Positions 34,266 to 45,857 of a stretch of DNA of 64,000 bases are shown here, in pieces. Under the pieces are notes generated by a model. The model saw only the letters and a program-made list of their open reading frames with translations. It was not told the origin of the DNA and did not search any database. The stretch spans positions 148,162,741 to 148,226,740 of the forward strand of contig CM043945.1 in assembly GCA_014529385.2 (NCBI GenBank). Direction: 5' to 3'. The stretch's first letter is position 1; every line of letters starts with the position of its first letter. The position numbers were made by a program, and so were the translations under genes. The stretch comes from Adiantum capillus-veneris. Its lineage: Eukaryota; Streptophyta; Polypodiopsida; Polypodiales; Pteridaceae.

Positions 34266-37072
34266 ATGCTTGGTCAAGTGGGAAATAATCGAGGTCGAGG
34301 GAGGTTTGAAAATCAACCAAGAGGTGAAGAAAGGCCTAGGAATGGTGTTGGACAAAGCAATGGTAGGTACTGGAGGCAGACGCCCACATGTTATAATTGT
34401 GGAGAGTTGGGTCACATCAGCCCGCAATGTGATAAGCCACCAAGGATGGGGGGAGACATGTATCCATTGCCAAGAAAGGTGCTAACTAGGTCAAATGATT
34501 ATGGAATCGAAATTAAAGGAGATGAAGGAACCAGTGGATTAACCCAAGAGGAAAAGGGAAAGACAAAAGTGTTAAGTGTAGTCACCTTGGAGAAGGCATC
34601 AAAGCTAGAGGATACATTAGTGATGCCTATTGGGAAGAGGACCACAGAGGACAAGGAAGGAAGAAGTGCTCCAGGTCCTAGTAAGAAGAAAGGAAAGATC
34701 CATGAAGGCGAGGATGTCAAGGCCAAGAGGAAAAGGAGAGCTCGTTGCAAGTTTCATGTTTCAGATTTTCCACTAGGGGATAGGCAATTAAGCTATGACT
34801 TGAAGGAGGATCTAACAAGCAGGAAAGCACATGTTACTTTTGGGCAGCTTATAGAGATGGTGCCTAAGCTGAAGCGACAGTGGAAGAGGATGGTTAACCC
34901 AATGGAGAAAGAACCAGAGAGAGGTTCAATGAAGGTGTTGGCGATGGATGAGCTACCAGACATTTGTCTAATAGTAGATGTGTGGCACAAAAGAAAAAAT
35001 TTGGGACAAGGTTATGTGGATGGTGGAGCCCAAATATGCGTCATAACACACTCATGCGTTGAGAAGATGGGTCTTACAGTGACTGGGGTGTCAGGCTTCC
35101 GGATCAGATTGGCAAACCATCAGAAAGTAAAATGTTTGGGTGTTGTAAAGAGCTTAGAGGTGGAGGCGTATGATGCAAAGGCACTGGTTGATTTTCATGT
35201 GATTCCAGCGGGGTTGGGAGCATATCCTATTATATTGGGTAGACCATGGTTACGTGCAGTAGGAGCTGTTCAACATTGGCGACATGGTACGATTAGCCTC
35301 TATGGAAAGACAGGTGCCAAGAAGCTATATAATATGGATACAAGGAAACGATTGGAAGAGCTTTATGAAGATGAGGATGGGTCTAGTGATGAAGACTATT
35401 CCACAGTGTCTGATGAGGACAGTGATAGTACTACCAGCAGTGATGAGGATGCTGATGTTGCATTTCTTTTGATGGACAAAGGAATCCAGGAGTCTGGTGT
35501 AGTCGCATTTGCAAATGAGGTTGAAGATGAAAGTGAAGGGCCTTATGAAGTGATTGAAGGGCTGATGCAAACCAAGGTTAAGTTGTCAAAGAAGCAGGAA
35601 TTGATGACACAAATGATCAGTGAAGACCTCTCAGCCATGGAGAAGGAGATATATTTGAACATGCTGGCTAGTTTTCCTGATTTGTTCATTACTTCATATG
35701 AAGAGATCAGAGGGTTCAGGGGCAAAGAGATGCATATAGAGCTGAAAGAAGGTGCTAAGCTAGTGTGGCAAAGGCTAAGAAGGATGGGTCAAGAGCAGAT
35801 GGCAGCATTGCGGGAAGAGGTGGACAAGTTATTGAAGGCAGGGTTCATAGTCCCTGTGGATACCACAGAATGGGTGAGTCCAGTAGTAGTCAGTCCAAAG
35901 AAGGATGGGAAGTGGAGGATTTGTGTAGATTATTAACCCTTAAACACAGCCACTAAGAAGAACCCATATCCTCTTCCATTCATTGATCGGATCTTGGATT
36001 CAGTGGCAGGTTATGAGAGGTATAGTGTGTGTGATGGTTTTTCAGGCTATTTTCAATTGAAGATTGCTCTTAAAGATCGCACAAAGACAGCTTTTATTAC
36101 GCCATGGGGCTGCTATTGTTACACGGTATTGCCATTTGGGTTGTCAAATGGACCATCTTTCTATCAAGAGAGGGCAAATTGGGTATTGGAACCATTCATT
36201 GGTAGTTGTGTTAAAGCTTTTATGGACGACTTCTGTGTCTACAGCAATAGGGCTGAACACCATGAGAAGTTGCACATGGTATTGGCTCGATATGATGAAT
36301 GTGGAGGACAACTAAATCCAAAGAAATGTCATCTAGCACAGCCAAGGGTGAGTTATTGGGCCACATGGTGTCAGAAAATGGCATTGAGGCTGATCCAGAT
36401 AAGGTTAAGTCTATTATTCTTCTTCCATCACCTACGAGTACGAAGCAATTGGCAACCTTTATTCACAAAGTGAAGTACATGGCACGGTTTATTCCATTGT
36501 CTTCGCAGCTTCTTTATCCATTACAGCAAGTGGCAAAGCATGATCCATTGCAATGGGATGACAAGTGTGAAGAAGTGTTTCAAGAGGTGAAAGAGGTGTT
36601 AGGGGGGTTGTCAGCCATGCAGGCTCCTGATTGGGAGAAAGTGTTTTATGTAAATCCATCAGTAGGGGATGATGCCATTGGAGCCATGCTATTGCAAAAG
36701 GGGAAGGGCAACCATTATATGAGGCGAGTGTATTGTGCAAGCCGAGTGAAGTTGGTAGCAGAGAGAAAGTTCTCGGAAGTAGAGCTAGTGATGGCCAGTG
36801 TAATATTTGCTTGTCGACGATTTCGTCATTACTTGCTACCACGACCTTTTGTTTTCTTGACGAGTTATGCCTTTTTGCCACAGTTAATTAATGGTACTAA
36901 CATGTCAAATGTGGTGAAGAAATGGGTAATTGAGCTGCAAGAGTTTGAGTTCTCTTTTCTAGTGGAAGACAGTACAAGGGCTACCCTAGCTGATTTGTTG
37001 ACCTACAACAAGGAGAATCCCCTTATTGTTAAGGAAGAGGTGGTGAGAAAGGTAGTTGAATAAGTGCCACAG
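34266..37072 (+). pseudogene. Gypsy pol: zinc knuckle, protease, reverse transcriptase, RNase H
   Basis: 34266-35936 is open: zinc knuckle CYNCGELGHISPQC (about 34392-34433), protease core VDGGAQICVI (about 35016-35045) and a run of Asp/Ser-rich linker (35370-35450), then the RT start (KDGKWRICVDY). A TAA at about 35934 sits where the RT continues. 35994-36473 holds VCDGFSGYFQ, LPFGLSNGPSFYQ and the catalytic box as FMDDF. A frameshift near 36340 leads to GHMVSENGIEADPDKV and the connection/RNase H region (FYVNPSVGDDAIGAMLLQ, RKFSEVELVMAS). The frame ends at a TAA at about 37061. Confidence 0.88.
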
Positions 37073-37476
37073 ATCAGCAATGCACATGTGTTGTTCTTTG
37101 ATGGTTCATACAGAAAGATCCATGATGCATCTTTAGGGGGTATAGCACTTTATGATCCAGAGGGGAAGCTAGTATGCAAGAGGGGGTTCAAATTGGATGC
37201 TCATAGTAACAATGAGGCTGAATATGCTACTCTGGAAGCCGGATTACACATTTGTTTGAAGCATGGGGTTCGAAGGTTGAGCATAAAAGGTGATGCCTTG
37301 TTAGTGGTGAAGCAAGTGCTGGGTGTGTGGAAGAGCAAGAACAGCTCATTGAAGGAAATGTGTTTCAGAATTAAAGGGCTGTTAAAAAATTTTGAAGCAT
37401 GGAGCATCAGACACATTGAACGTGCTCTAAATGGAGAGGCACATGAAGCAGCTCAAAGCATGATTGGGGAGTTATT
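37064..37476 (+). pseudogene. Gypsy second (archaeal-type) RNase H domain
   Basis: VLFFDGSYRKIHDASLGGIALYD, NNEAEYATLEAGL and IKGDALLVVKQVLG form an RNase H fold with the expected D, E and D residues. It is separate from the first RNase H and lies directly before integrase, as in Tat-lineage elements. The frame leads to GELF, then is cut by the solo LTR at 37477 and continues at 38237. Confidence 0.85.
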
Positions 37477-38231
37477 TGTTAGGAAATAAGACGTAGCTAA
37501 ATAGATAATTGAGTAGATTACTTAATGGAGAGAGACAGATTTATATACACGAGATTATAGAGTAGAGAGAGAGAGAGAGAGAGTACACACGATATACGTG
37601 ATTCACCCAATGTGGGCTACGTCCACGGGAAAGCAGCCACTCAATGGCTTTAGTACTTCAAAACAAGAAGTAGTTTACAAAGGGATTATACCCTTAATAG
37701 AGCTCCCGCCTTGCTTCACTCTCACCACCTCACACTCACCTTGTTGCATCAACTTCACACTATGAAATGTGTGTAGAAATGGCCTCCTTTTATAGGCCAA
37801 AAGGGCTGCCCTCTCTTATGAGAGACAGCCATGTGTAGCCGCCCTTGTGCGAATAAGTCTAAATCAGACCCTCCAATCCGCCCATGTGTGGCCGCCCTTG
37901 AGAAGACAAGTCCGCTTTTGAATTCGGCTACCGGCCACCGGCCATTGACTTCCGACCACCGGCCAACCGATCGGTTGTTTTCCGACCACTTTCCGGCCGC
38001 CGTCCGGCCATAATATTCCGGCGAAAAAGAATATTCCGGCGAAAAAAAAGTCTCGGGGGTCTCCGTCCCCAAGGCCTTTAAAGTTGCCCCTGATTCTTGT
38101 CCGTGAAAACTTTGGTTTCCGGTGAGTGATTTTCCTTCACGCACGATGGCTTCTCCTCATAATGGGGGCCTTACAAATGTGTGCTTTTACCACAGAAAAT
38201 TACAAGGGTAAATCAGGCTCCATACTTAACA
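37477..38231. mobile_element. Solo LTR of the Copia-A family inside gypsy pol
   Basis: 755 bp from TGTTAGG to CTTAACA, homologous to the Copia-A2 LTRs, with a perfect duplication TTATT on both sides (37472-37476 and 38232-38236). Removing it plus one duplication restores the gypsy frame (GELF-V-LRTTLPLYHGRE). It lacks some of the CCGGCCA repeats and carries an extra AAAAAGAATATTCC...GGGGGTCTCCG stretch, so it is a different subfamily member. The internal region was lost by LTR-LTR recombination. Confidence 0.96.
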
Positions 38232-38236
38232 TTATT

Positions 38237-39419
38237 TGTGTTGAGGACCACTTTACCTCTTTATCATGGCCGGGAAAGTTTGGCTCAAGAAGAGGAGTTT
38301 TTGCTAACAAGAATCATTCCAAAGGACATTCAAAAGTCTAAGAAGTATGGTTTTGTGCATAGAGCATACAGGTACAAATTGATTGGTGATGTCTTGTACA
38401 TGAAAGGGGTTGATCTTGTGTTGAGACATGTACCTTGGTGGGAGGAGCTTTACAGAGTGTTGGAAGAGAATCATGAAGGCGCATGTGGCGGCCATTTTGC
38501 TCTAAAGATCACCTTGCATAAGATCTTGCAAGAGGGGTATGTATGGCCTAGTTTGCACAAGGATGTTCACCATTGGTGTAGGTCTTGCAATAGGTGTCAA
38601 GCATTTGGGAAGAGAGTGTTGAAGCCAGAGCTACGAGAAACCATTTTGGCGTTTGATGTGTTTGAAAAGTGGGGAATTGATGCAATAGGCCCGTTACCTA
38701 TCACAAGCAGGGGCAAAAGCTATATTTTGACTGCAGTGGACTATCTCTCTAGATGGACAGAGGCTATAGCTGTAAAACAGATCACTGCAAAGGATGTGGC
38801 AAAATTTGTGTATGATGAAATATGTTGCAAGTTTGGGGTGCCACTAGAGTTACTTTCAGATAAGGGGCCAGGATTTAGAGCTAAGCTGCTAGATTTTTTG
38901 TGCACAAAGATGAAGATTAGGCATCAACATACCACTCCTTATTACCCACAGTGTAATGGCTTAAATGAAAGATTCAATGGTGAGTTGGTACAAATTCTTT
39001 CGAAAGTGACAGAGCACCAAGGAAAGAATTGGGATTTAGAATTGCCTAGTGCATTATGGGCTTACCGTACTTCGGTGAAGACATGTACAGGGTTTACTCC
39101 ATTTCATTTGGTGTATGAAAAGGAAGCACTATTGCCTGTGGAGGTAGAGTTGCCTGCAGTGAAGATGTTAGAGAAGTTGCTTGGGCCGCCTAGTGATGCA
39201 TTCAAAGAGAGGCTGTTACAGTTACAAGAGGTTCAGCTGGATAGGATGAGTGCATTGGAACATTATGGGCAGATGCAGGATAAGGCTTTGGTAAAGATAA
39301 ATGAAAAGGTCAAAAGTAAGGGTATCAAGAAGCATGACTTGGTTTTGCGCTACAATAGTAAGTTGGACAACACCTTCCAAAAGAAGTTTCAATTAAGTGG
39401 GGAGGCCCTTTCAAGGTAG
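38237..39419 (+). CDS. Gypsy integrase
   Basis: An open frame gives the HHCC zinc site (HEGACGGHFAL...CRSCNRCQAF), then the DDE core: GIDAIGPLP, ELLSDKGPGF and LNERFNGEL, with TTPYYPQCNG between. A C-terminal region ends at a TAG at 39417-39419. A GPFKV-like C-terminal stretch continues in another frame at 39397-39636 (GVFPNGTYKLANLDG), so a frameshift near 39410 truncates it. Integrase joins element DNA to the host chromosome. Confidence 0.88.
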
Positions 39420-39664
39420 TGGAGTGTTCCCGAATGGTACATATAAGTTGGCTAATCTGGATGGGGTTCTACATAAGTCAAGGGTAAATGGATTGCGTCT
39501 TAAATTGTATCATTCCAGGTTAATGATGGTCAAGCAAGATGAGTTGTCTGTGGATCAAGCAGTGTTGGTGAAGGATGAGGAGACTTGTGACATTGCGAGT
39601 CTCATATCGCTTTTTGCTGCTGCTGATCATGAATGATCTAGCAGGCTAGGGGATGGGCAAATTA

Positions 39665-40599
39665 TGTCAGGAGTTTTTTGGAGCAAGGGATTGCGCATAT
39701 GTACATACACATGCATGGTGCATCGAATAAGGATTGCCCATCTTCCATAGCCAGGTGGTTACGTGGGGCCCACATGTGTACAGGTAGGACAGCATGTACA
39801 TAGTGCATCGATTTTCACTATTACCAGTACCAGTGTGTTTTTTCTACAATAATGAGGAGTTGGTAGTGCGTAAAACTTCTCGAGGAAGCTATCTGCGGGC
39901 CAACAACATGAGGTAAGCAGGTGCGTCAGATGGCATCTATTGGCATCAGGAGGTCGAATGGGGTCAATATTTGCATGTGGATGAGTACGGACACAACGTG
40001 GGTGTTTTCTTGTGAGAATTATGCAGAAAGGTCATCATGGGGACCATCTTTTCGGACCACTTTACGTGGTGACGGGATGCATTATTGGAAAAAGTTGAGT
40101 GCAAGGTGTGCGGATGGATGCAAAAAGGTGACAACTATGCAATGCGAGGTCAATTTTTGGCATGTTAGGGGTCCGTTTAAGGTTATCTAAAAGGCCAAGA
40201 GTGCCCAAGTAATAAAGCTAAGTGTGGGAACTGAAAAAACAGAGAGAAGACCAGAAAAAACGTGGAGAGAAGAGGAGGAACAGCCGCAGGTGTGTTTTTG
40301 GGGTTTTTGGAGCCTGTTTTGGCCGTAATTTGCTCATCCGAGGTCAGATTTGAGCACTTTGACATTGTAGGTTGGGGTTTTGGGTCGTTCCGGACGTGAT
40401 GGCGCTGTCCATTTTTTCAAATTCCTCATTGTTTTTCTGCTTTTTTGGCTGTGTAAGTTTCTCCTATGAGCGAAGCTTCTGCTCCAGTTTGTGATTGTAT
40501 CTGGCTTATTTTACCCATACTGTGTGAGCTGTTTGCCCCCTTGGTGTTGGCCCAAGCTCAATTGTATCTAAATATCATAAATTCTCCTCTTTTGAGTTG

Positions 40600-40644
<45 letters not shown>

Positions 40645-40735
40645 AGTGGATAAACAGACAGTCTCTCTCCTCTCACTCCATCGGTGTGTTCCCTGTCTCG
40701 GCCAGGTGGATTGTGTAAGCTGAGTGGTGCCCCAT

Positions 40736-40770
<35 letters not shown>

Positions 40771-40832
40771 CTTCCCAAGAGTGTGTGTCGGGTTGTTATA
40801 GAGGCGTTCTGTGTGTTTCCATCCCGCTCACA
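39665..40832 (+). repeat. Gypsy 3' LTR
   Basis: 1,168 bp, homologous to 31327-32479 with scattered substitutions and longer GT runs. Confidence 0.93.
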
Positions 40833-41086
40833 ACGTCATCAACCAGTTTCTGTGAACTTTTTGGCACGCCCATTTCATACCAACCTGTCGCCATGCATGG
40901 TGTCATTGCCCACAAAGAAGTGCAGTGTGTCTCACACAATCCACTACATGATTTAGAGCCACTAAACGAGCCAGCGGTTCTATCTCGCCTACTCTCTTAA
41001 CCACTCTCCCTCTCTCTCTTTGGCATGGTGTGGTTGATGGATAACTACCCTTACCATCTCTCTCCCTCTCGTCTTCAACCACACAC

Positions 41087-41088
<2 letters not shown>

Positions 41089-41119
<31 letters not shown>
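41089..41119. repeat. Poly-C run
   Basis: About 31 consecutive C. A candidate for sequencing-length error and for four-stranded DNA. Confidence 0.95.
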
Positions 41120-42847
41120 ACCATGCGGCCAACACTCAACTACCTGTGTCTCCGTAGGAGCAGTTAGCACCTCGCTCTCCTTCTCAACTTGCGATACCAT
41201 TTGTGTTGTTGGTAATGGACCAAGCTTCATCCCATCCGAAGCCTTCAATGTCCATCAAAAGTCGCATAAGCCCAGGAATGGCTAGCGCTGGGTGTGTATC
41301 ATTCATTTGAATTGCAACTTTGTTGGGGAATTGTCTCCCATTGAGTGAATTACTATCTTTTTGTCTCTCTTTGAATCTAGCTAATATGTCTTGAAGGGAT
41401 GCATTGCACATGAGGTACTATTGCTTAAGCCTTAATAGTTTTTTTTCCTCTGCGGTATCACCAGGATAAATATTGTGCATATCTGAGAAGCCTTTGAAAT
41501 TTCAGGGATTTCATTGACGTAATCACGATCGTGTGATTACGTTAATAACTCTAGTATTTACACAAGAAAACCACGTGATCACGTTAATTGTTAACGTGAT
41601 ATTGATGGTGACTTGCAAAAACCAATAGAGCCGGTAGGCCCGTCAGGCTTTTTCATTTCCCCAACGAGGCCCGTCGGGCTTTAGTGTTTTACTGACGGGC
41701 TCGCCGGGAAAATGGAAAACCCCGGCGGGCCAGACTGTATATAGTAAACCTCTTCTTACTTTGGCATTTTAATTAGGCAAATCCCTGGGGAGTATATCCT
41801 ACCACTGGGTATAGTCATCTCCTTGTGAATTGACCTAAGGTTACAGAGTCACAGGTCCTTTTCTTGGGCCGAACGTGATTCTTAATTCGGTAACCACTTC
41901 TAAAAATATTTAAATCCTTCACCGAACATAAAGGTACTAAAGCAAAACAATTGAGAATTTGGAGAGTCATGCTCATTGTGACGAAGCCATTGGTCCATAA
42001 AAGGGTTGTAGTTGGTTTTAGAAGATGAGCATATTTAAATAACGAGTTGATAGTCAAGGGTCGGATGCCATGTACTAGTGTACTGGGTATATAAAGATCC
42101 TTGAAGTCTTGCATTTTTCACCATCATAGATTTGAATTGATATACATTTCCACTGCACAATATGAGAGCTATAATCCTTAATTGGGTGAAATTAGCTTTT
42201 ATATATTGGATTGGATGCATAAGGGGGCTACAATCCTTGATTGGGTACAAGTAGTCCTCAATTGTGTAATTGTATTGAATATTTCATTGCCTTGTTTTAT
42301 GTATTGGTTTATATAGGGAGTGAATTATGTATTAATTTAAAAAATTGTTAGTGCATGAGATGGTCAATCATCGACATTATTTCTTTCATGTGTGTTTTGC
42401 AAATAATTATCATTATTTCAATGTAAATGTTGATGATTCTTTGTAGCATGTGAAAATAGTCGTGTCTTATTGTTTTCAGATGGCAGAGGATATATAACTA
42501 ATCATTATATTTATAATTGCATTGACAATTTCATATTATTTTTGTTTCCATAATGCCATGTAGAGAGTGCATTGCAATGTGTATGTTCTCTCAGAACATA
42601 GGTGGTCGATATGTGGAATTGACTAGAGTGCATTGCAAATCTCATATTGTGTAGATTTGATTACTTTCTTAGTGATTGTTTTTTTAACATATTGAAAAGT
42701 TTTTTTATTTATTTTAATTGAACATCTAGTTCTTATGTCTGCAGTATTAAATTGAAAGCAATGTCGGCACCAGTGATACGAGAAGGCAAAGAATTAAAAA
42801 GCCCCTAGCAAACATGGGTTTTGAATCTCAAATCAAAACGATTGTAT

Positions 42848-43065
42848 TTCATCCATTGAAAGTTGTTTAGTAACTTGATCACAATCTCTTTTTGTTTCCA
42901 TAAATATGATCACTTTACTTCCATCCATCATTCGCTTCAGATGAGAAATACTCAAAATTGAGTATTTCTCATCTGAAGCGAATGATGGATGGAAGTAAAG
43001 TGATCATATTTATGGAAACAAAAAGAGGTTGTGATCAAGTTACTAAACAACTTCCAATGGATGAA
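42848..43065. repeat. Near-perfect inverted repeat of the helicase fragment, 108-nt arms
   Basis: Arms 42848-42955 and 42958-43065 are reverse complements with two mismatches that I can see, separated by only AA (42956-42957). The right arm encodes the helicase motif-IV region (KVIIFMETKRGCDQV). A transcript through it would fold into a long, almost perfectly paired hairpin. Confidence 0.93.
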
Positions 43066-43200
43066 TTTGCAGCTTTATCTATCCATGATGATAAGAGTCA
43101 AGCTGAACGAGATTGGCTTCTTTTTGAATTTAGATCTAGCAGTAGCCCTATAATGACAACAATAGATGGATATGAAGGACATAAATCACAAGAAAGAAAA
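42958..43200 (+). pseudogene. DEAD-box RNA helicase fragment (C-terminal domain)
   Basis: SHLKRMMDGSKVIIFMETKRGCDQVTKQL, then LSIHDDKSQAERDWLLFEF and SPIMTTID match the second RecA domain of DBP2/p68-type DEAD-box helicases: motif IV (VIIF) and the xxQAERD box. The sequence then leaves homology where motif V (TDVAARGLD in the family) should be, and motif VI is absent, so it has no ATPase activity. It sits inside the hAT-like transposon as a captured piece of a host gene. A purine-rich GGAGGGGGGGAGTG followed by TTGACCCATGGGTCAA at 43260-43290 could be a remnant LTR boundary. Confidence 0.82.
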
Positions 43201-43664
43201 ACAACAACAAAGACCGCACCGACATTGACAATGAGGTGATGTCAGAGAGGACATGAATTCGGAGGGGGGGAGTGTTGACCCATGGGTCAACAACACGACA
43301 TAACTCAATTTCCCATATCAAAGTCTTATTTTTTGATAGTTATGATATGATGCGGATTATGGTTAAAAACATCATTTATAATGAGTAGTTATTCTACTTG
43401 TAGAAGCCAGGGTGCAATGGCACTTCATCCTAACGCTACTTCTTGCTTCCTCATTGCATTGGAGATTCAACTGCACCATCACAATTGGCTCGGAGAGAGC
43501 TACATAACAATGCCAAGCATTCCTTGCAAATTGGAGCACATGTGCTAACGCATCTATGAGCTATTTGAGGTTGTAAGTGTATCAAATGATGTCTGTTTTT
43601 TGCGTGCAAGTAGTCATTATACAGTGTGGCAACACTACGTAGCTCCACAATGAAGATAGTCATT

Positions 43665-43836
<172 letters not shown>

Positions 43837-44665
43837 TCAACAAAAAACACCGAACGTGCCCGATTTGGGCTCTCTATGATATTAAGCTGCAGCCCGCCGG
43901 GCCTCAACGTTTTCCCGGAGGGCCCATAGGGAAAATGCATAAGCCCGGGGGCGCCTGTCGAGAAAACGCAAAAGCCCGACGGGCTTTTTGAGGGTTTCCA
44001 GGTTGCTCTGAACAGGCTTGTTTGTGATCATGTTAACTGTGATTATGTAAATATGTCAACAAGACCTTGTGATCACACAATTTTTTTGGTAATTACGTAA
44101 ATATTAAATCCCTGCTTTGAATGTAGGTGAGATGCTTTTTCATGATGACCATTGTTGAAAGCGTAAAGGTCAAAGTCCTTAGCAGATGCCCTCGCATCCC
44201 AAGTCCGAAGGCTTATGGTGTTCTTAGTTTTGTATCCATGAATGGGTACGTCATATGCCAAAGCTTGGATTACTTCTCCATTGATCCATTTGCGACTGCC
44301 GCTGGGTTGTGCTTGCACTTTACCAAAAATAAAATAAAATGTATAGGGTACCCAATATCATGCCTCACAATCTCCCAAGGGCTGAACTTCTCTATCCAAT
44401 CTTCTTCATACTCTTCTTGCCCTTGCTGGTGATTTCAATATGAATAGTCCATACTTATATCGTAGACCATAACCCCATACTGGACAATTTAAGGTTTCCA
44501 TTGAATCCAAAAAGCAGGATGCAAGCCTTCCTTATCCTCCATTCCCGAGCGCAGCATCTAGTTCCTGCTCCACAATGTTCTCCAACTCGTACCCAAGCCT
44601 GTTAAGGGTTGTCGCATATGCATCTGTAAGGCCAAGGTTACCAATAGCATTACTGAGAGCTCTAT

Positions 44666-45215
44666 CACTTCCCTCTACCTCACTCTCGACCTAGAGCACT
44701 GGCCACGGCTTTTTTCTTTGCGGCATATATCGTAAAGCACATGGAGGGCACCCAGCAGGATGTGCTAGATTTTACCAACGACGATAGACTTTCATAGAAA
44801 AAAAATATTATTATTATTTTGGTATGCACAATCGACATTCTGGTCGTGAGGTCTGTGTTTACTTGTGCATCGGGATCCATTGATGCTCTCTATGCTTAAG
44901 CCAGCTTGTGATTTAGGGAGCATTCAAATTTCTATTGCATATTGTAAGTTCGAAGCTAGCAATATAGCAATGGTGTTAACATTGTGGGATGGTGTAGATT
45001 GATCGCTTTTGGAATGTTCTAATCTTGGGAAACAATTGTAATGATCTTTTTAGAAAAATGTAACGGTGGGCAAGCGTGTCTTGATAAGCCTATGGGGGAT
45101 GTAGGTTCAGTAAGATCACTGAAATTCACATGTTTGTGGCGTCTACCCTTTCCAAGGTGTATTGTGTATGTGTATGTGTGTGCACACACACACACGCATC
45201 TCTTGTGAAGGAATG

Positions 45216-45264
<49 letters not shown>

Positions 45265-45600
45265 TCCTCACTCAAAATTGGTTACTATGGCTAATAAAAA
45301 TATAACGTGACAAATATCTCTGATATATGTTGTTTTTCAATAAGGGTTTTCTTCATATTCTCTTTACTTCGCATAATGGTCGCCCGGATAAACCAATTTT
45401 TCTCTTAGAGCTCGAAATACGAAATCGGAATTAGAAGTCATCAATAATTGAAATATACCTTCAAACTTGAAACAAATAGCTCGTGCAGTCCAGAGATTTT
45501 GAACAAAATATGGTTTGACAACATAGCTATATAATAATATTTATATATATTCTTGTAATGAATGTCCTCTTCTAGCACATGTGATGGTGCCATTGTTCAT
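44666..45600. other. No recognisable gene
   Basis: Element C interior with a CT microsatellite (45222-45260) and ACAC run (45185-45195). The - strand frame 44680-44880 directly upstream of the phosphorylase homology has no visible similarity to the expected N-terminus. Confidence 0.5.
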
Positions 45601-45849
45601 CTCGGGGGGTTCACCAATCACTACCCCCCTATATAACGTGCATTCGTGGGGTATTAGAGAAAACCCTCTTTTAACGTGTTTGAATGAATAAAATGACCCC
45701 ATATTTTAGGGATTTTTTTCCAAAATTGAATATAAAAACCCTTTATTTTAATGTATCTGTATTAAATTGCTTACAATTTTGGCATTTTAAAACCCCTCCT
45801 TTTGAACTCACGTTATACATGAACATGATTACATAGTGCACCCCCCGAG
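45601..45849. mobile_element. 249-bp MITE with 8-bp target duplication
   Basis: Ends CTCGGGGGGTTCAC and, at the right, GTGCACCCCCCGAG are inverted repeats, and TATAACGTG/CACGTTATA form an inner pair. Flanks show a perfect 8-bp duplication TTGTTCAT (45593-45600 and 45850-45857). A diverged sister copy lies at 62838-63076. The 8-bp duplication suggests mobilisation by a hAT- or P-type transposase. Confidence 0.93.
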
Positions 45850-45857
45850 TTGTTCAT

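Larger units (their letters stand above)
31327..40832 (+). mobile_element. Gypsy element, Tat-like, with two RNase H domains, nested in element C
   Basis: LTRs 31327-32479 and 39665-40832 both run TGTCAGGAG...CCGCTCACA. They flank gag, protease, RT, RNase H, a second RNase H and integrase in order. Flanks show ACGT on both sides (31323-31326, 40833-40836); AACGT if the last LTR base is counted as host. The left LTR is followed by TTTGGTGCCCCCACGG, a likely primer site, and a purine-rich stretch (GGCTAGGGGATGGGC) precedes the right LTR. Extra RNase H before integrase is a mark of the Tat lineage. Stops and frameshifts make it inactive, and a solo copia LTR sits inside. Confidence 0.92.
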
